From Actinosynnema sp. ALI-1.44 (GTDB taxonomy: Bacteria; Actinomycetota; Actinomycetes; Mycobacteriales; Pseudonocardiaceae): DNA of 64,000 bases. The notes beneath the pieces were generated by a model, which was not told where the DNA came from, did not search any database, and worked only from the letters and a program-made list of their open reading frames with translations. The position numbers and the translations under genes are program-made. Each line of letters opens with the position of its first letter. The first letter of the stretch is position 1. The stretch spans positions 62,001-126,000 of the forward strand of contig NZ_MTQO01000040.1 in NCBI RefSeq assembly GCF_001984155.1, in the 5' to 3' direction. This document shows, piece by piece, positions 1-10,030 of the stretch.

Positions 1-1781
1 TGGAGGTTCGACTGCGCCTCGCCGCGGTTGGCGACCACCGCCCGTGCGTCGAGCGCGATCTCCAGCCGGCTGGGCGACAGGCCGCTCGTGCCGAGCATCC
101 TGTTCAGCACCGCTGCCAGGTTGCCGTCGGACGACTGCATCTCGGTCAGCCGGAACCTCAGCACCAGGTCACCGATGCCGCGGTCGACCACCTCGTTGAC
201 TGCCCGCATCGCCGCCCACGGTCCGATCGTCAGGGACATGCCGGTGCTCTCGGCCATCTCGCGGCACCGGTCGTGGCCGATCACGCCCTCGGTGGGGTGG
301 TTCCAGCGCAGCAGCACCTCCAGCGCCGTCACGCGCTCGTCCGCCAGGTCGACCACCCGCTGGTACTCGCAGTCGAGCTCACCCATCTCCCACGCGCCGG
401 GCATGGCCGCGGTCAGGGCGAAGAGCTCCTTCTGCTCGTGGTCCTCGTGGACGTTGTGCGCCTCCCACTGGCGCTTGCCGACGGCCTTGGCGCGTCGCAT
501 CGTGGAGTTCGCCGCACGCAACAGGTCCAGCCTGCCGTGCGCCCGGCCGACGTGCTGGGCGACACCGATGCTCACGCACACCGCCACGCCCGTCTCGCCG
601 ATGAACGTCGGCTCGGCCAGCCGTTCGTTGATCTGGTCGATCAGCGTCTGGTAGTGCGGCACGTCCGGGGAGTTCTCCAGCAGGATCGCGAACTCGTCGC
701 CGCCGACCCGGCCGACCACCGCGTTGTAGTTCTCGACGATCCCGCGCAGCTCGTTGGCGACCACCTGCAGCATCCGGTCACCGGCGAGGTGGCCGAGGCC
801 GTTGTTGATCACCGAGAACGAGTCGATGCCGACGTGCAGCAGCGTGATCGACGTCCCGGGGCCCGCGCCCTCGAGCACGGCGTCCAGTTTGGACTGGAAG
901 TGCTGGCGGTTCGCGACGCCGGTGAGCATGTCGCGCACCGACTGGTGACCGAGCTGGTTCTGCAAGGCCTGCAGCTCACTGAGGTTCTCGACCATCGTGA
1001 CGTGGTACGCGGGCTCGCCGTTCACGTCACGCAACAACGAGATCACGAGGTAGACCCACGCGATGGTGCCGTCGTGGCGGACCATCCGGCGGCGTTCCCT
1101 GATCCGCGGCATGATGCCCTCGGTCACCTCGCGGTACGAGATCACCACGTCGTCGGCGTCCTCCGGCGGGAACAGCTCGCGCACGTTGCGGTTGGCCAGT
1201 TCCGGCTCCGGGCACTCCAGGATGTGCGCGAGGGCCGAGTTGGTCTGCACGAGGTTGCCCGCCATGTCGGTCAGCGCCATGCCGATCGCGGAGGCGTGGA
1301 AGACCTCCTCGAACCGGTCGTTCGCGGCCCGCTCGCGCCGTTCGGCCTCCCGCTTGGACTTCAGCAGCGCCTGCTTGATGTGCTCCTGCTGGTCCAGCGT
1401 GCGCAGCCGCATCGCGTTCGAGTAACCCGTGGCCAGGTTGGACACCAGTCCGACCACCTTCTCGGCCAGCTCGCGGTCGTTGTGGGCGTCCGTGTCGAAC
1501 AGCAGTGCGCTCGCCAGCTTCTCGACCGTGCACTGCAGGCTCTCGGGGCCGGTGAAGTCGTTGTGCACCAACGCACTGCCCACGGTGATCGCCACAGACG
1601 GATCGAACAGCTCGGCGGTCAGCGCGTTCGCCAGGGTGTTCACCTGATCCAACAGGAACTGTTCCATCTCGTCGGCCGTCATGGGGACGTAGGCGGTCCG
1701 GCCGATCACGTGCGCCCACGCCCTGGCGACCTCGGCACGCCTGCGGGCGCGCTCCGGGTCAAGGGGGACCGGCGCGGTCAC
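1..1781 (-). CDS. PAS-GGDEF-EAL cyclic di-GMP signalling protein, C-terminus cut by window edge
   Basis: Reading leftward from a GTG at 1781 (AGGAC ribosome site 8 nt upstream), 593 codons stay open to the window edge. An N-terminal helical region of about 150 residues is followed by a PAS domain (about 155-275) and a GGDEF domain with an intact GGDEF signature near residue 360, so diguanylate cyclase activity is expected. The EAL domain starts near residue 460, but its signature reads EVL instead of EAL (near 486, context EVLLRW), so phosphodiesterase activity may be weak or lost; the remaining catalytic residues lie outside the window. No membrane segment is visible, so it is probably a soluble sensor making or breaking c-di-GMP, a messenger that controls development in actinomycetes. 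The family is certain; the net direction of activity is not. Confidence 0.9.
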   Translation of the reverse strand, partial: MTAPVPLDPERARRRAEVARAWAHVIGRTAYVPMTADEMEQFLLDQVNTLANALTAELFDPSVAITVGSALVHNDFTGPESLQCTVEKLASALLFDTDAHNDRELAEKVVGLVSNLATGYSNAMRLRTLDQQEHIKQALLKSKREAERRERAANDRFEEVFHASAIGMALTDMAGNLVQTNSALAHILECPEPELANRNVRELFPPEDADDVVISYREVTEGIMPRIRERRRMVRHDGTIAWVYLVISLLRDVNGEPAYHVTMVENLSELQALQNQLGHQSVRDMLTGVANRQHFQSKLDAVLEGAGPGTSITLLHVGIDSFSVINNGLGHLAGDRMLQVVANELRGIVENYNAVVGRVGGDEFAILLENSPDVPHYQTLIDQINERLAEPTFIGETGVAVCVSIGVAQHVGRAHGRLDLLRAANSTMRRAKAVGKRQWEAHNVHEDHEQKELFALTAAMPGAWEMGELDCEYQRVVDLADERVTALEVLLRWNHPTEGVIGHDRCREMAESTGMSLTIGPWAAMRAVNEVVDRGIGDLVLRFRLTEMQSSDGNLAAVLNRMLGTSGLSPSRLEIALDARAVVANRGEAQSNL

Positions 1782-2178
1782 GGGGCGTTGTCCTGCGGGT
1801 GCGCAGGTGTTGAGCCCTGTGTCGGAATCACAACGCACCTCTTGCGGTCGGGGCAACGGGTATTCCTGGGATTTTCGGTGAGCTACTCGCAGATATCGGA
1901 CACGCTCGGCTGTGGGATTACCGCCGTATGGGCAATCGTCGGCGTCGACGAGACGGGCTACTCGATCGATCCACGGCTGCTGCACACCTCTCGGTCCGTT
2001 CTGGTGATGGTCAGGCTACTCAGCGGAGTGCTCGTCCGGTAGACGGGCGCACCCACCCGGCCCATTCGGGCGAGTAGATCCGCGCAGACAGTCGCTGAGG
2101 GTAGCGTCCGTTACTTCTATTGGGTGAGACGGCGTCCATAATGCGTCGCGTGTGGTGGGGAATTTGTTCGTTCCGGAG
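1782..2178. other. Non-coding region upstream of the c-di-GMP gene
   Basis: Nearly 400 bases separate the GTG of the c-di-GMP protein from the stop of the methyltransferase gene, both on the minus strand. No frame here has convincing coding character. It presumably holds the promoter of the c-di-GMP gene. The short word CTACTC occurs three times (near 1883, 1960 and 2013), but no operator symmetry is evident. I see no terminator hairpin with confidence. Confidence 0.5.
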
Positions 2179-2997
2179 TCATGACCGCCGATTCCTGATT
2201 CCGACACCCGCCCACAGCCCGTCCTCTTCGCCGCTGCCGCTCGTGTGCGAAATGTCCGGTCGCCACTTCGACGGGGGCACCAGGCCCGGCTCGACGAGCT
2301 CGAAGTCGCCGAACAGGTCCATGATCTCCGAGCGGGTGCGCAGGCACACCGGGTTGTGCGCGACGGCCTGCACTGTCTCGACCATCTGCTTCGCCTGGAC
2401 GCGCTCGAAGTCGTCGGTGAGGTGGCTGATCGCCAGCGCCCCGCCCGGTACGAGCGCCGCGCGGTACCGGGCGAAGGCGTCGTACACGTCGACCTCGGCC
2501 GGGACGTGGTGCGCGGAAGCCACCGCGAGCAGGCCGAGCGGCGCGTCGAAGTCGAGTAACCGCCTGGTCTCCGGGTGGTCGAGAACGTCACCCGGACGGG
2601 CGAAGTCCGCTTCGACGACTCCGGTGTTCGGCACGCCGTCCAGCAGCAGCCTGCTGTGCGCGATCGCCATCTCCTCGACGTCGACGTAGACCACGCGGCA
2701 CGCCGGATCGGCCTTGCCCGCGATCTCGTGCACGTTCCCGACCGTCGGGATGCCCGAACCCAGGTCGAGGAACTGCCGGATGCCCGACTCGACCATGAAG
2801 ATGACGGCCCTGCGCATGAACGCCCGGTTGTTCCACGCCATCTGCCGCGTGTTCGGCTGGATCTTCACCACCTGCTCGAACACGGCGCGATCGCTGGCCA
2901 GGTTGTGCCCGCCACCCAGCGCGTAGTCGTAGATCCGCGCAGGCGAAGGGCGCGTGGGATCGAGGTTCTCTGGAATCCAACGGGGCTCGCCGGTCAT
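2179..2997 (-). CDS. SAM-dependent methyltransferase, PF04672 (DUF574) family
   Basis: This 272-residue soluble protein has the layout of the actinomycete-specific methyltransferase family PF04672. A conserved N-terminal segment (PSPARIYDYALGGGHN, about 18-33) precedes a Rossmann SAM-binding core with FLDLGSGIPTVGN near residue 76 and an acidic strand end YVDVEE near 104. Length is normal for the family. The substrate is unknown; family members are abundant in streptomycete-like genomes and few are characterised. It lies 43 bp downstream of a TetR gene on the same strand, so the two are probably co-transcribed. Family assignment is firm, function is not. Confidence 0.88.
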   Translation of the reverse strand: MTGEPRWIPENLDPTRPSPARIYDYALGGGHNLASDRAVFEQVVKIQPNTRQMAWNNRAFMRRAVIFMVESGIRQFLDLGSGIPTVGNVHEIAGKADPACRVVYVDVEEMAIAHSRLLLDGVPNTGVVEADFARPGDVLDHPETRRLLDFDAPLGLLAVASAHHVPAEVDVYDAFARYRAALVPGGALAISHLTDDFERVQAKQMVETVQAVAHNPVCLRTRSEIMDLFGDFELVEPGLVPPSKWRPDISHTSGSGEEDGLWAGVGIRNRRS

Positions 2998-3040
2998 CGA
3001 GAAACCTGTTTCATCGCGTGTTGAGTAAAGCGGCGAAATA

Positions 3041-3646
3041 CTACTCCCGTTGCCCTAGGAGCGCCGCAACAGCCATCCGCCGCAGCAAGGCGGCCATCTC
3101 CGCCCGGTCGATGTGCCTGCTGTGCGGGGTGGAGTTGATCAGGCCGAACACCGCGTGCGCCGCCGCGCGGGCGGACGGTTCGTCGATCCCGCGCACCACG
3201 TCCTGAATGGCCTGCACCCACACCTCGACGTACCGGCGCTGCAGCCCCCGGACCCGGCGGCGGTCCGGATCGGTCAGGTTGCCGAGGTTGCGCTCCTGGA
3301 CGGTGATCAGCGCCGGGTTGTCCAGTGCGAAGTCCACTTGGAAGCCGACCAGTTCGCCGAGCAGGCCGCCCGCGTCGGAGAGCTCGCCGTGCCGCTGGGC
3401 GATGGCCTGCCCGCCGTCGAGCAGCATCTCGCTGATGGACGTCAGCATTTCCCCCAGCATCGCGTCCTTGCTGCGGAAATGCCGGTACAGGGCGGGGCCG
3501 GAGATGCCGACGGCCGCGCCGATGTCGTCGATGCCGACACCGTGGAACCCGTGTCGTGCGAACAGTTCCGCGGCCGCGGCGAGGATCTGGTCGCGGCGGC
3601 TCAGCGGTGCGGCGGGGGACACCGGTTGGGACGACACGATCATCAT
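3041..3646 (-). CDS. TetR-family repressor, probable regulator of the mcc-fadE operon
   Basis: The 201-residue protein has an N-terminal TetR helix-turn-helix (about residues 18-64; GVGIDDIGAAVGISGPALYRH around the recognition helix) and a ligand domain of acyl-CoA-responsive type. A palindrome GTTAG-N6-CTAAC lies 15 bp upstream of its start, and the same palindrome occurs twice ahead of the mccB-mccA-fadE operon 1 kb away. The inference is that it represses itself and that operon and releases DNA on binding a branched-chain or short acyl-CoA, as known for TetR regulators of acyl-CoA carboxylase clusters. The ligand is not deducible from sequence. Confidence 0.9.
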   Translation of the reverse strand: MMIVSSQPVSPAAPLSRRDQILAAAAELFARHGFHGVGIDDIGAAVGISGPALYRHFRSKDAMLGEMLTSISEMLLDGGQAIAQRHGELSDAGGLLGELVGFQVDFALDNPALITVQERNLGNLTDPDRRRVRGLQRRYVEVWVQAIQDVVRGIDEPSARAAAHAVFGLINSTPHSRHIDRAEMAALLRRMAVAALLGQRE

Positions 3647-3660
3647 GCTAACTCGGTGAC

Positions 3661-3676
3661 GTTAGCGAGTACTAAC
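3661..3676. promoter_or_regulatory. TetR operator GTTAG-N6-CTAAC upstream of the TetR gene
   Basis: The perfect 5-6-5 palindrome GTTAGCGAGTACTAAC sits just upstream of the minus-strand TetR start at 3646. A second, looser pairing CTAAC-N8-GTTAG overlaps it at 3651-3665. The same half-sites with the same spacing recur at 4657-4672 and 4685-4700, which supports an autoregulated regulon. Confidence 0.7.
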
Positions 3677-3794
3677 ACCCGACGGATACATACGGTCGGG
3701 TTAACAATTCACCGGATGCTTCCGTGGTCGGGTATGAGCGCTGATGATGAAACCCCATCCCTGCCATGAGGGACCTCTTCACGCGGAGGGCACT

Positions 3795-4583
3795 ATGAGG
3801 CGACCGTTCCGTGTTCTGTTATGCCTTGCGGCTACCGCCGTCGGCCTGACCACGCTGTCCGCACCCGCCAACGCGGCTGCCGAGAACTACGTGGCGCTCG
3901 GTGATTCCTATTCGTCCGGTGTCGGCACCGGCGGCCCGTACAGCGGCGGCGGCTGCAAACGCAGCACCGGCGCGTACCCACAGCTGTGGGCGAACTCCCA
4001 CAGGCCCGCGTCCTTCCAGTTCGCGGCGTGCTCCGGCGCCGTCACGGCGGACGTGCTCAACAGCCAGATCAACTCGTTGTCGGCGAGCACCTCGCTGGTG
4101 ACCATCTCGATCGGCGGCAACGACGCCGGCTTCGTCGACGTGATCACCACCTGCACGCTCAACGGCGACTCCACGTGCGTCAACCGCGTGGAGCAGGGCA
4201 AGACCTTCGCCCGCAACACGCTGCCGGGCCGGTTGGACAACGTCTACAAGGCGATCAAGCAGAAGTCGCCGTCCGCGCGTGTGGTCGTCCTCGGCTACCC
4301 GCGGTTCTACAAGGTGCCGGGTTCGTGCAGCGTGGGGCTGTCGGACACCAAGCGATCGGCCATCAACAGCGGTGCCGACGTGCTGGCCGAGGTGACCGCC
4401 CAGCGCGCCGCCGCCGCGGGCTTCCGGTTCGTCGACATCCGCTCCGCGTGGACCGGGCACGAGATCTGCTCGGGCGACCTGTGGCTCAACAGCCTCACGT
4501 GGCCGGTCGACGAGTCGTACCACCCGAACAAGAACGGTCAGTCCAGGGGCTACCTCCCCGCACTGAACGCCGTCACCGGCTGA
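3795..4583 (+). CDS. Secreted SGNH/GDSL hydrolase (esterase/lipase)
   Basis: The chosen ATG has a GGAGGG ribosome site 4 nt upstream; an upstream in-frame ATG at 3744 lacks one. The 262-residue product starts with a Sec signal peptide (about 1-24, ending SAPANA). SGNH blocks are in order: block I GDSYSSG with the nucleophile serine (about residue 36), block III GGNDAGF (about 97), and block V DESYHPN with the catalytic histidine near the C-terminus. Six cysteines suggest three disulfides, as in streptomycete extracellular lipases and the Streptomyces scabies esterase. It should hydrolyse ester bonds outside the cell; substrate unknown. A strong hairpin follows the stop codon. It stands alone between the TetR gene and the operon that TetR probably controls. 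Confidence 0.92.
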   Translation: MRRPFRVLLCLAATAVGLTTLSAPANAAAENYVALGDSYSSGVGTGGPYSGGGCKRSTGAYPQLWANSHRPASFQFAACSGAVTADVLNSQINSLSASTSLVTISIGGNDAGFVDVITTCTLNGDSTCVNRVEQGKTFARNTLPGRLDNVYKAIKQKSPSARVVVLGYPRFYKVPGSCSVGLSDTKRSAINSGADVLAEVTAQRAAAAGFRFVDIRSAWTGHEICSGDLWLNSLTWPVDESYHPNKNGQSRGYLPALNAVTG

Positions 4584-4591
4584 GTGCCTGT

Positions 4592-4633
4592 CGTGAGTGT
4601 TCTGGCCGGTGCCAACCGGCCAGAACACTCACG
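4592..4633. terminator. Perfect 19-bp hairpin terminator, GTGAGTG family
   Basis: Nineteen bases (4592-4610) pair perfectly with 4615-4633 around a 4-nt loop, 8 nt after the SGNH hydrolase stop. There is no U tract, as is usual in high-GC actinomycetes. The outer bases CGTGAGTGTT and AACACTCACG are shared with three other hairpins in this window (32535, 46009, 59643) while the inner bases differ. Confidence 0.85.
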
Positions 4634-4656
4634 AGGGCAGACAGGTGGACGGGGTG

Positions 4657-4700
4657 GTTAGTCAGCGCTAACATTGGGCCAGTGGTTAACGCTGACTAAC
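4657..4700. promoter_or_regulatory. Tandem TetR operators upstream of mccB
   Basis: Two 16-bp palindromes, GTTAGTCAGCGCTAAC (4657-4672) and GTTAACGCTGACTAAC (4685-4700), lie 12 bp apart and end 10 bp before the mccB start. They are also nearly perfect inverted copies of each other. Both match the palindrome at 3661-3676 in front of the TetR gene, in half-site and spacing. A promoter overlapping or just upstream would be blocked by bound repressor. Confidence 0.75.
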
Positions 4701-4710
4701 AGGGAGTCAG

Positions 4711-6324
4711 ATGGACGCGCCCGTGCTGCGCAGCCAGGCGGACCCGTCGGATCCGGCCTACCAGCGCTACGTCAAGGAGCACACCGAACTGGTCGACGAC
4801 CTGCGGGAACGTCTCGCCAAGGCGCGCGAGGGCGGCCCGGAGAAAGCCCGCAGGAGGCACGTCGAGCGCGGCAAGCTGCTGCCCCGTGACCGGGTGGACT
4901 CGCTGCTCGACCCCGGTTCGCCGTTCCTCGAGCTGTCCCCGCTGGCGGCGGACGGCATGTACTCCGGCGAAGCGCCTGCCGCGGGCATCATCACCGGCGT
5001 CGGGCGGGTGTCGGGCCGGGAATGCGTGATCGTCGCCAACGACGCCACGGTCAAGGGCGGCACGTACTACCCGATGACCGTGAAGAAGCACCTGCGCGCA
5101 CAGGAAGTCGCGCTGCACAACAACCTCCCGTGCGTCTACCTGGTCGACTCGGGCGGCGCGTTCCTGCCCAAGCAGGACGAGGTCTTCCCGGACCGCGAGC
5201 ACTTCGGCCGGATCTTCTTCAACCAGGCGACCATGTCCGCCCGGGGCATCCCGCAGATCGCCGCCGTGCTCGGCTCGTGCACCGCCGGTGGCGCGTACGT
5301 CCCGGCGATGAGCGACGAGGCCGTCATCGTGCGCGACCAGGGCACGATCTTCCTCGGTGGCCCGCCGCTGGTGAAGGCCGCGACCGGCGAGGTCGTCACG
5401 GCCGAGGAGCTCGGCGGTGGGGACGTGCACTCGCGCGTGTCCGGCGTGACCGACCACCTGGCCGAGGACGACCCGCACGCGCTGCGGATCGTGCGGTCGA
5501 TCGTGTCCACATTGGGGCCCCGCGGTCCCAAACCTTGGGACGTCGCGCCCGTCGAAGAGCCCGCCGTCGACCCGGAGCAGCTGACCGGTGTCGTGCCGAC
5601 CGACTCCCGGACGCCGTACGACGTCCGCGAAGTCATCGCCCGTGTGGTGGACGGCAGCCGGTTCCGCGAGTTCAAACGGGAGTACGGAACGACCCTGGTC
5701 ACCGGCTTCGCCCGGATCCACGGCCACCCGGTCGGCATCATCGCCAACAACGGTGTCCTGTTCGGAGAGTCCGCGCTCAAGGGCGCGCACTTCATCGAGC
5801 TGTGCGACAAGCGCCGGATCCCGTTGGTGTTCCTGCAGAACATCACCGGGTTCATGGTCGGCAAGGACTACGAGGCAGGCGGCATCGCCAAGCACGGTGC
5901 CAAGATGGTCACCGCGGTGGCGTGTGCGCGGGTGCCGAAGTTCACCGTGGTGATCGGCGGGTCCTTCGGCGCGGGCAACTACTCGATGTGCGGCCGGGCG
6001 TACTCGCCGCGGTTCCTGTGGATGTGGCCGAACGCCCGGATCTCGGTGATGGGTGGCGAGCAGGCCGCTTCCGTGCTCGCGACCGTCCGCCGTGACCAGA
6101 TCGAAGCGGGCGGCGGCGAGTGGTCGGCCGGCGACGAGGAGTCGTTCAAGGACCCGATCCGCCGGCAGTACGAGGACCAGGGCAACCCGTACTACTCGAC
6201 CGCGCGGTTGTGGGACGACGGCGTGATCGCCCCCGGCGACACCAGGACCGTGCTCGGCCTGGCGCTGTCGGTCGCCGCGAACGCGGAACTCGAAGAAGTC
6301 GGCTACGGCGTTTTTCGGATGTGA
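4711..6324 (+). CDS. mccB: Methylcrotonyl-CoA carboxylase carboxyltransferase (beta) subunit
   Basis: The 537-residue protein is a biotin-dependent carboxyltransferase that moves CO2 from carboxybiotin to an acyl-CoA. Sequence context favours 3-methylcrotonyl-CoA: [19 protein letters not shown] (about 112-130), [20 protein letters not shown] (about 150-169) and the C-terminal glycine-rich oxyanion region [16 protein letters not shown] (about 415-430) are typical of MccB/AccD1 rather than propionyl-CoA enzymes. Length matches the family. ATG is preceded by AGGGAG at 6 nt spacing. It leads an operon with the biotin subunit and an acyl-CoA dehydrogenase, so it belongs to leucine/isovalerate breakdown, with TetR control from the operators just upstream. 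Substrate is inferred from motif and context. Confidence 0.92.
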   Translation: MDAPVLRSQADPSDPAYQRYVKEHTELVDDLRERLAKAREGGPEKARRRHVERGKLLPRDRVDSLLDPGSPFLELSPLAADGMYSGEAPAAGIITGVGRVSGRECVIVANDATVKGGTYYPMTVKKHLRAQEVALHNNLPCVYLVDSGGAFLPKQDEVFPDREHFGRIFFNQATMSARGIPQIAAVLGSCTAGGAYVPAMSDEAVIVRDQGTIFLGGPPLVKAATGEVVTAEELGGGDVHSRVSGVTDHLAEDDPHALRIVRSIVSTLGPRGPKPWDVAPVEEPAVDPEQLTGVVPTDSRTPYDVREVIARVVDGSRFREFKREYGTTLVTGFARIHGHPVGIIANNGVLFGESALKGAHFIELCDKRRIPLVFLQNITGFMVGKDYEAGGIAKHGAKMVTAVACARVPKFTVVIGGSFGAGNYSMCGRAYSPRFLWMWPNARISVMGGEQAASVLATVRRDQIEAGGGEWSAGDEESFKDPIRRQYEDQGNPYYSTARLWDDGVIAPGDTRTVLGLALSVAANAELEEVGYGVFRM

Positions 6325-8282
6325 TGGGGATGTTCCAGCGAGTTCTGATCGCCAACCGAGGCGAGATCGCCGTCCGGATCACCCGGACCCTTGCCCGTAT
6401 GGGCGTGCGCTCGGTCGCCGTCTACAGCGACGCGGACGCCGACGCGCGGCACGTGCTCGAAGCCGACACGGCCGTCCGGATCGGACCGGCCGCCGCGCGG
6501 GACAGCTACCTGTCGATCCCCAGGATCATCGATGCGGCGGTGTCGACGGGCGCCGAGGCGATCCACCCCGGGTACGGCTTCCTGGCCGAGAACGTCGACT
6601 TCGCGCGGGCCTGCGAGGAAGCGGGCCTGGTGTTCGTCGGGCCGCCGGTCGGCGCGATCGAGGCGATGGGCGACAAGATCCGCGCCAAGCAGACCGTGAT
6701 GGCCGCGGGCGTGCCGGTGGTGCCTGGCCGCACCGAGCCGGGCATGACCGACGCCGACCTCGTCGCGGCGGCCGGGGAGATCGGCTTTCCCGTGCTGCTC
6801 AAGCCGTCCGCGGGTGGTGGTGGCAAGGGGATGCGCCTGGTCGGGGAGGCCGCCGAACTCCCCGCGGCGATCGAGTCGGCTCGCCGTGAGGCCCGTGGCT
6901 CCTTCGGCGACGACACACTGCTGATCGAACGGTTCGTCCAACGGCCGAGGCACATCGAGATCCAGGTTCTGGGCGACAAGCACGGCAACGTCATCCACCT
7001 CGGTGAGCGCGAGTGCAGCCTGCAACGGCGGCACCAGAAGATCATCGAAGAGGCGCCTTCGCCGCTGCTGTCCGAAGAGATGCGCGCCCGGATGGGCGCG
7101 TCGGCCGTCGACGCGGCGCGCGCGGTCGGGTACACGGGCGCGGGGACGGTGGAGTGCATCCTGTCCGCGGACCGGCCGGACGAGTTCTTCTTCATGGAGA
7201 TGAACACGCGGCTGCAGGTCGAACACCCCGTGACCGAGTTGGTGACCGGGCTTGACCTGGTCGAATGGCAGCTGCGGGTGGCTGCGGGCGAACCGCTCAC
7301 GATGACGTCGGTGCCGCTGAACGGGCACGCGGTGGAGGCCCGGGTCTACGCCGAGGACCCGTCGCGTGACTTCCTGCCGACCGGCGGGGTCGTGCTGGAC
7401 GTCGTGGAACCCGCTGATGTCCGGGTCGACTCGGGGGTTCGGGTCGGTACCGTCGTCGGCTCGGACTACGACCCGATGCTCGCGAAGGTCATCGCGTGGG
7501 CGCCGTCCCGCACGGAGGCGCTCGGGCGCCTTTCGTCGGCATTGGCCGACATGGCGTTGCTCGGCGTGGGGACGAACGTGGCCTACCTGCGTGAGCTGCT
7601 GGCCGATCCGGATGTCGTGGCCGGGCGGTTGGACACCCAGTTGGTGTCGCGACGGAAGCCCTTCGAGCAGTCCACTCCGGATCACGTGTTCGCGGCCGCC
7701 GCGTTGGACGAGCTGATCGCGTTGCACCCGCACGGGCCCGTGGTGGACCCGTGGGACGTTCCGTCTGGCTGGCGGATCGGCGGCCCGGCCGGGTTCACGG
7801 TCCGGTTCGACTCCGGCGACCGCCAGGTGACCGTTCGGGTGGTCGGTGATTCGGTGTCCGTCGACGGTGGTCCACCGGTCGCGGCCGCCGCGTCGCTGGA
7901 CGGTTCGGTGCTGCGGTTGACGTACGACGGACGGACGTACCGGTACCGGCTCGCGAAGCTGGACTCGGTGAGGTGGCTCGCCTCGGACGGCTTCACGTGG
8001 TCGGTCGCCGAACACTCGCTGCTGGAGGAGTCGACCGGGTCGAGCACGGACGGCGGGCCGATCACCAGCCCCATGCCGGGCACTGTGCTCGTGGTGAAGG
8101 CGTCCGTCGGCGACCGGGTGACGGCGGGAGCGCCGCTGCTGGTCGTCGAGGCGATGAAGATGGAACACACGATCGCCGCACCGGTGGACGGCGTGCTGAC
8201 CGAGCTGCATGTGCAAGCGGGCCAACAGGTCGCGCTGAACCAACCACTCGCCCTGGTGACCCCAGAGGAGACGCAGGCATGA
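6324..8282 (+). CDS. mccA: Methylcrotonyl/acyl-CoA carboxylase biotin-containing (alpha) subunit
   Basis: About 652 residues: a biotin carboxylase N-domain beginning [15 protein letters not shown], an ATP-grasp domain with the glycine loop [11 protein letters not shown] (about 158-168), a biotin carboxylase C-domain ([13 protein letters not shown] about 293-305), and a C-terminal biotinyl domain with the lysine in EAMKMEH (about 613-619). It carboxylates its own biotin with ATP and bicarbonate and passes CO2 to MccB. The start ATG at 6324 overlaps the mccB stop (TGATG); ATG 6330 is an alternative. The stop overlaps the next gene by 4 nt, so all three are translationally coupled. Length is normal. 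Confidence 0.93.
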   Translation: MGMFQRVLIANRGEIAVRITRTLARMGVRSVAVYSDADADARHVLEADTAVRIGPAAARDSYLSIPRIIDAAVSTGAEAIHPGYGFLAENVDFARACEEAGLVFVGPPVGAIEAMGDKIRAKQTVMAAGVPVVPGRTEPGMTDADLVAAAGEIGFPVLLKPSAGGGGKGMRLVGEAAELPAAIESARREARGSFGDDTLLIERFVQRPRHIEIQVLGDKHGNVIHLGERECSLQRRHQKIIEEAPSPLLSEEMRARMGASAVDAARAVGYTGAGTVECILSADRPDEFFFMEMNTRLQVEHPVTELVTGLDLVEWQLRVAAGEPLTMTSVPLNGHAVEARVYAEDPSRDFLPTGGVVLDVVEPADVRVDSGVRVGTVVGSDYDPMLAKVIAWAPSRTEALGRLSSALADMALLGVGTNVAYLRELLADPDVVAGRLDTQLVSRRKPFEQSTPDHVFAAAALDELIALHPHGPVVDPWDVPSGWRIGGPAGFTVRFDSGDRQVTVRVVGDSVSVDGGPPVAAAASLDGSVLRLTYDGRTYRYRLAKLDSVRWLASDGFTWSVAEHSLLEESTGSSTDGGPITSPMPGTVLVVKASVGDRVTAGAPLLVVEAMKMEHTIAAPVDGVLTELHVQAGQQVALNQPLALVTPEETQA

Positions 8283-9442
8283 TCGACTTCAGGCTCGAGG
8301 AAGAACACGAGGCGCTGCGCAAGACATTGCAGGAGTTCGCACGGGAAGAGGTCGCGCCGGTCATCGGTGACTACTACGAGCGTGGCGAGTTCCCGTACGA
8401 CATCGTGGCGAAGATGGGGCGGATGGGCCTGTTCGGGCTGCCGTTCCCCGAATCGGTCGGCGGGATGGGTGGGGACTACTTCACGCTGTGCCTGGCGTTG
8501 GAGGAGTTGGCGCGGGTCGACTCGTCGGTCGCCATCACCCTGGAAGCCGGTGTGTCCCTCGGGGCGATGCCGATCTACCGCTTCGGTTCGGAAGAGCAGA
8601 AGGAGAAGTGGCTGCCCGCCCTGGTGGCGGGCGAGGCGCTGGGCGCGTTCGGCCTGACCGAACCCGGTGGCGGCTCCGACGCGGGAGCGACCAGGACAAC
8701 GGCCCGCCGTGACGGCGACTCATGGGTGATCAACGGCACGAAGGCGTTCATCACCAACTCGGGCACAGACATCACACGCCTGGTGACCGTGACGGCGGTG
8801 ACAGGTGAGCGAGATGGCCGCAAGCAGATCTCCGCGATCATCGTGCCGTCGGGAACGCCGGGCTTCGCGGTGTCGAAGAAGTACTCCAAGGTCGGGTGGA
8901 GCGCATCCGACACGAGGGAGTTGTCGTTCGCGGATTGCGTTGTGCCGACATCGAACCTGCTCGGCCAGGAGGGACGCGGCTACGCGCAGTTCCTGTCTAC
9001 ATTGGACGAGGGCAGGGTAGCGATCGCCGCGCTGTCCGTCGGCCTCGCGCAGGGCTGCGTCGACGAATGCGTCCGGTACGCGGGTGAGCGAGAGGCATTC
9101 GGCCACAAGATCGGTGAATACCAGTCGATCCAGTTCAAGATCGCGGACATGGAAGCCCGGACGCACGTGGCCAGGCTGGCGTACTACGACGCGGCCGCGA
9201 GGATGCTGCGCAACCAGCCCTTCAAACGCCAGGCCGCGATCGCCAAACTCGTCTCGTCCGAAACCGCCATGGACAACGCACGGGACGCCACGCAGATCTT
9301 CGGCGGCTACGGGTTCATGAACGAATTCCCCGTCGGCCGCTTCTACCGAGACGCCAAGATCCTGGAAATCGGCGAAGGTACAAGCGAAGTCCAGCGCATG
9401 CTCATCGCCCGCGACCTCGGCCTCTCCCGCCCCTGGCAGTGA
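8279..9442 (+). CDS. Acyl-CoA dehydrogenase, isovaleryl/short-branched-chain type (FadE19-like)
   Basis: The 387-residue flavoenzyme has the full acyl-CoA dehydrogenase fold: N-terminal helical domain, [13 protein letters not shown] (about 129-141) for FAD/substrate contact, ADMEAR and [19 protein letters not shown] in the C-terminal domain, and a catalytic glutamate in [12 protein letters not shown] near 366. ATG overlaps the mccA stop (ATGA). With mccAB it resembles the mycobacterial accA1-accD1-fadE19 cluster, so it probably oxidises isovaleryl-CoA or a similar branched acyl-CoA to the unsaturated ester that MCC then carboxylates. The hydratase and HMG-CoA lyase needed to finish leucine breakdown are not in this window. 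Confidence 0.9.
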   Translation: MIDFRLEEEHEALRKTLQEFAREEVAPVIGDYYERGEFPYDIVAKMGRMGLFGLPFPESVGGMGGDYFTLCLALEELARVDSSVAITLEAGVSLGAMPIYRFGSEEQKEKWLPALVAGEALGAFGLTEPGGGSDAGATRTTARRDGDSWVINGTKAFITNSGTDITRLVTVTAVTGERDGRKQISAIIVPSGTPGFAVSKKYSKVGWSASDTRELSFADCVVPTSNLLGQEGRGYAQFLSTLDEGRVAIAALSVGLAQGCVDECVRYAGEREAFGHKIGEYQSIQFKIADMEARTHVARLAYYDAAARMLRNQPFKRQAAIAKLVSSETAMDNARDATQIFGGYGFMNEFPVGRFYRDAKILEIGEGTSEVQRMLIARDLGLSRPWQ

Positions 9443-9580
9443 TCCACTCAAGCAGGTGACGGCTGTGCGGCGGCCCTGTGGGAGAAGCGCGATGCGCAGG
9501 ACAGGCGGCTTGCGTGCAAGCGCAGGGGGTTTGCGGCCGCGCAAGCGCAGAGCAACCCGCAACGGCTTGCGCGCAAGCGC

Positions 9581-9729
9581 AGAGTGGGGCTTCGGGGGTG
9601 TCTCCTGCCCGTCGGCCTGGGCGAAGCCAACCATGGACTGTCAAGAGGTCGGCCTGCACAGGAGCCACGGCGACAGCCATACCGATCCTCTTGATAGTCC
9701 GTGGTTCCCTGGGGCAGGTCGACGGGCAG
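9581..9729 (+). repeat. Left arm of the 150-bp inverted repeat
   Basis: This segment runs from AGAGTGGGGCTTCGG to GGTCGACGGGCAG. Its reverse complement is found at 10031-10180 with about ten differences. Its own ends pair with each other imperfectly: CTGCCCGTCG near 9605 with CGACGGGCAG ending at 9729, and CTTGATAGTCCGTGGTT with AACCATGGACTGTCAAG. Confidence 0.8.
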
Positions 9730-10030
9730 GAGGCGCCCTCGCCTCGGGTACACACAACAGGATCTCGGCTGTGGGCAGGGAGTACACCCATCCCATCTCC
9801 TGCTTTGAGGTCTGCCACCCGGCGAGGGGCTATCTTTTCCCCCGCCGCATCCGAGCCTTGACCAGGAGTAAGGCGTGGTCACCCGACCCGGAACTGGAGA
9901 TCCCGGGTCTGAAAAGACAAAAAGAAGGGGTCCCTCGCCGGGAGGCAGACCTCTGAGCAGGAGGTCTTCGCGCCGTGTTGCTCCCGGCGCATACTTTTCA
10001 TGTCCCGGGGTTTCAGGGCGCGGGCGTCCC

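Noticed and set aside
1883-2020. Three CTACTC words as a regulator site
   Set aside because: Spacing is irregular and no symmetry is present; likely chance.
273-2042. 589-residue plus-strand open frame over the c-di-GMP gene
   Set aside because: It is antisense to a well-supported PAS-GGDEF-EAL gene and its product is a low-complexity His/Arg/Val-rich string typical of high-GC shadow frames.
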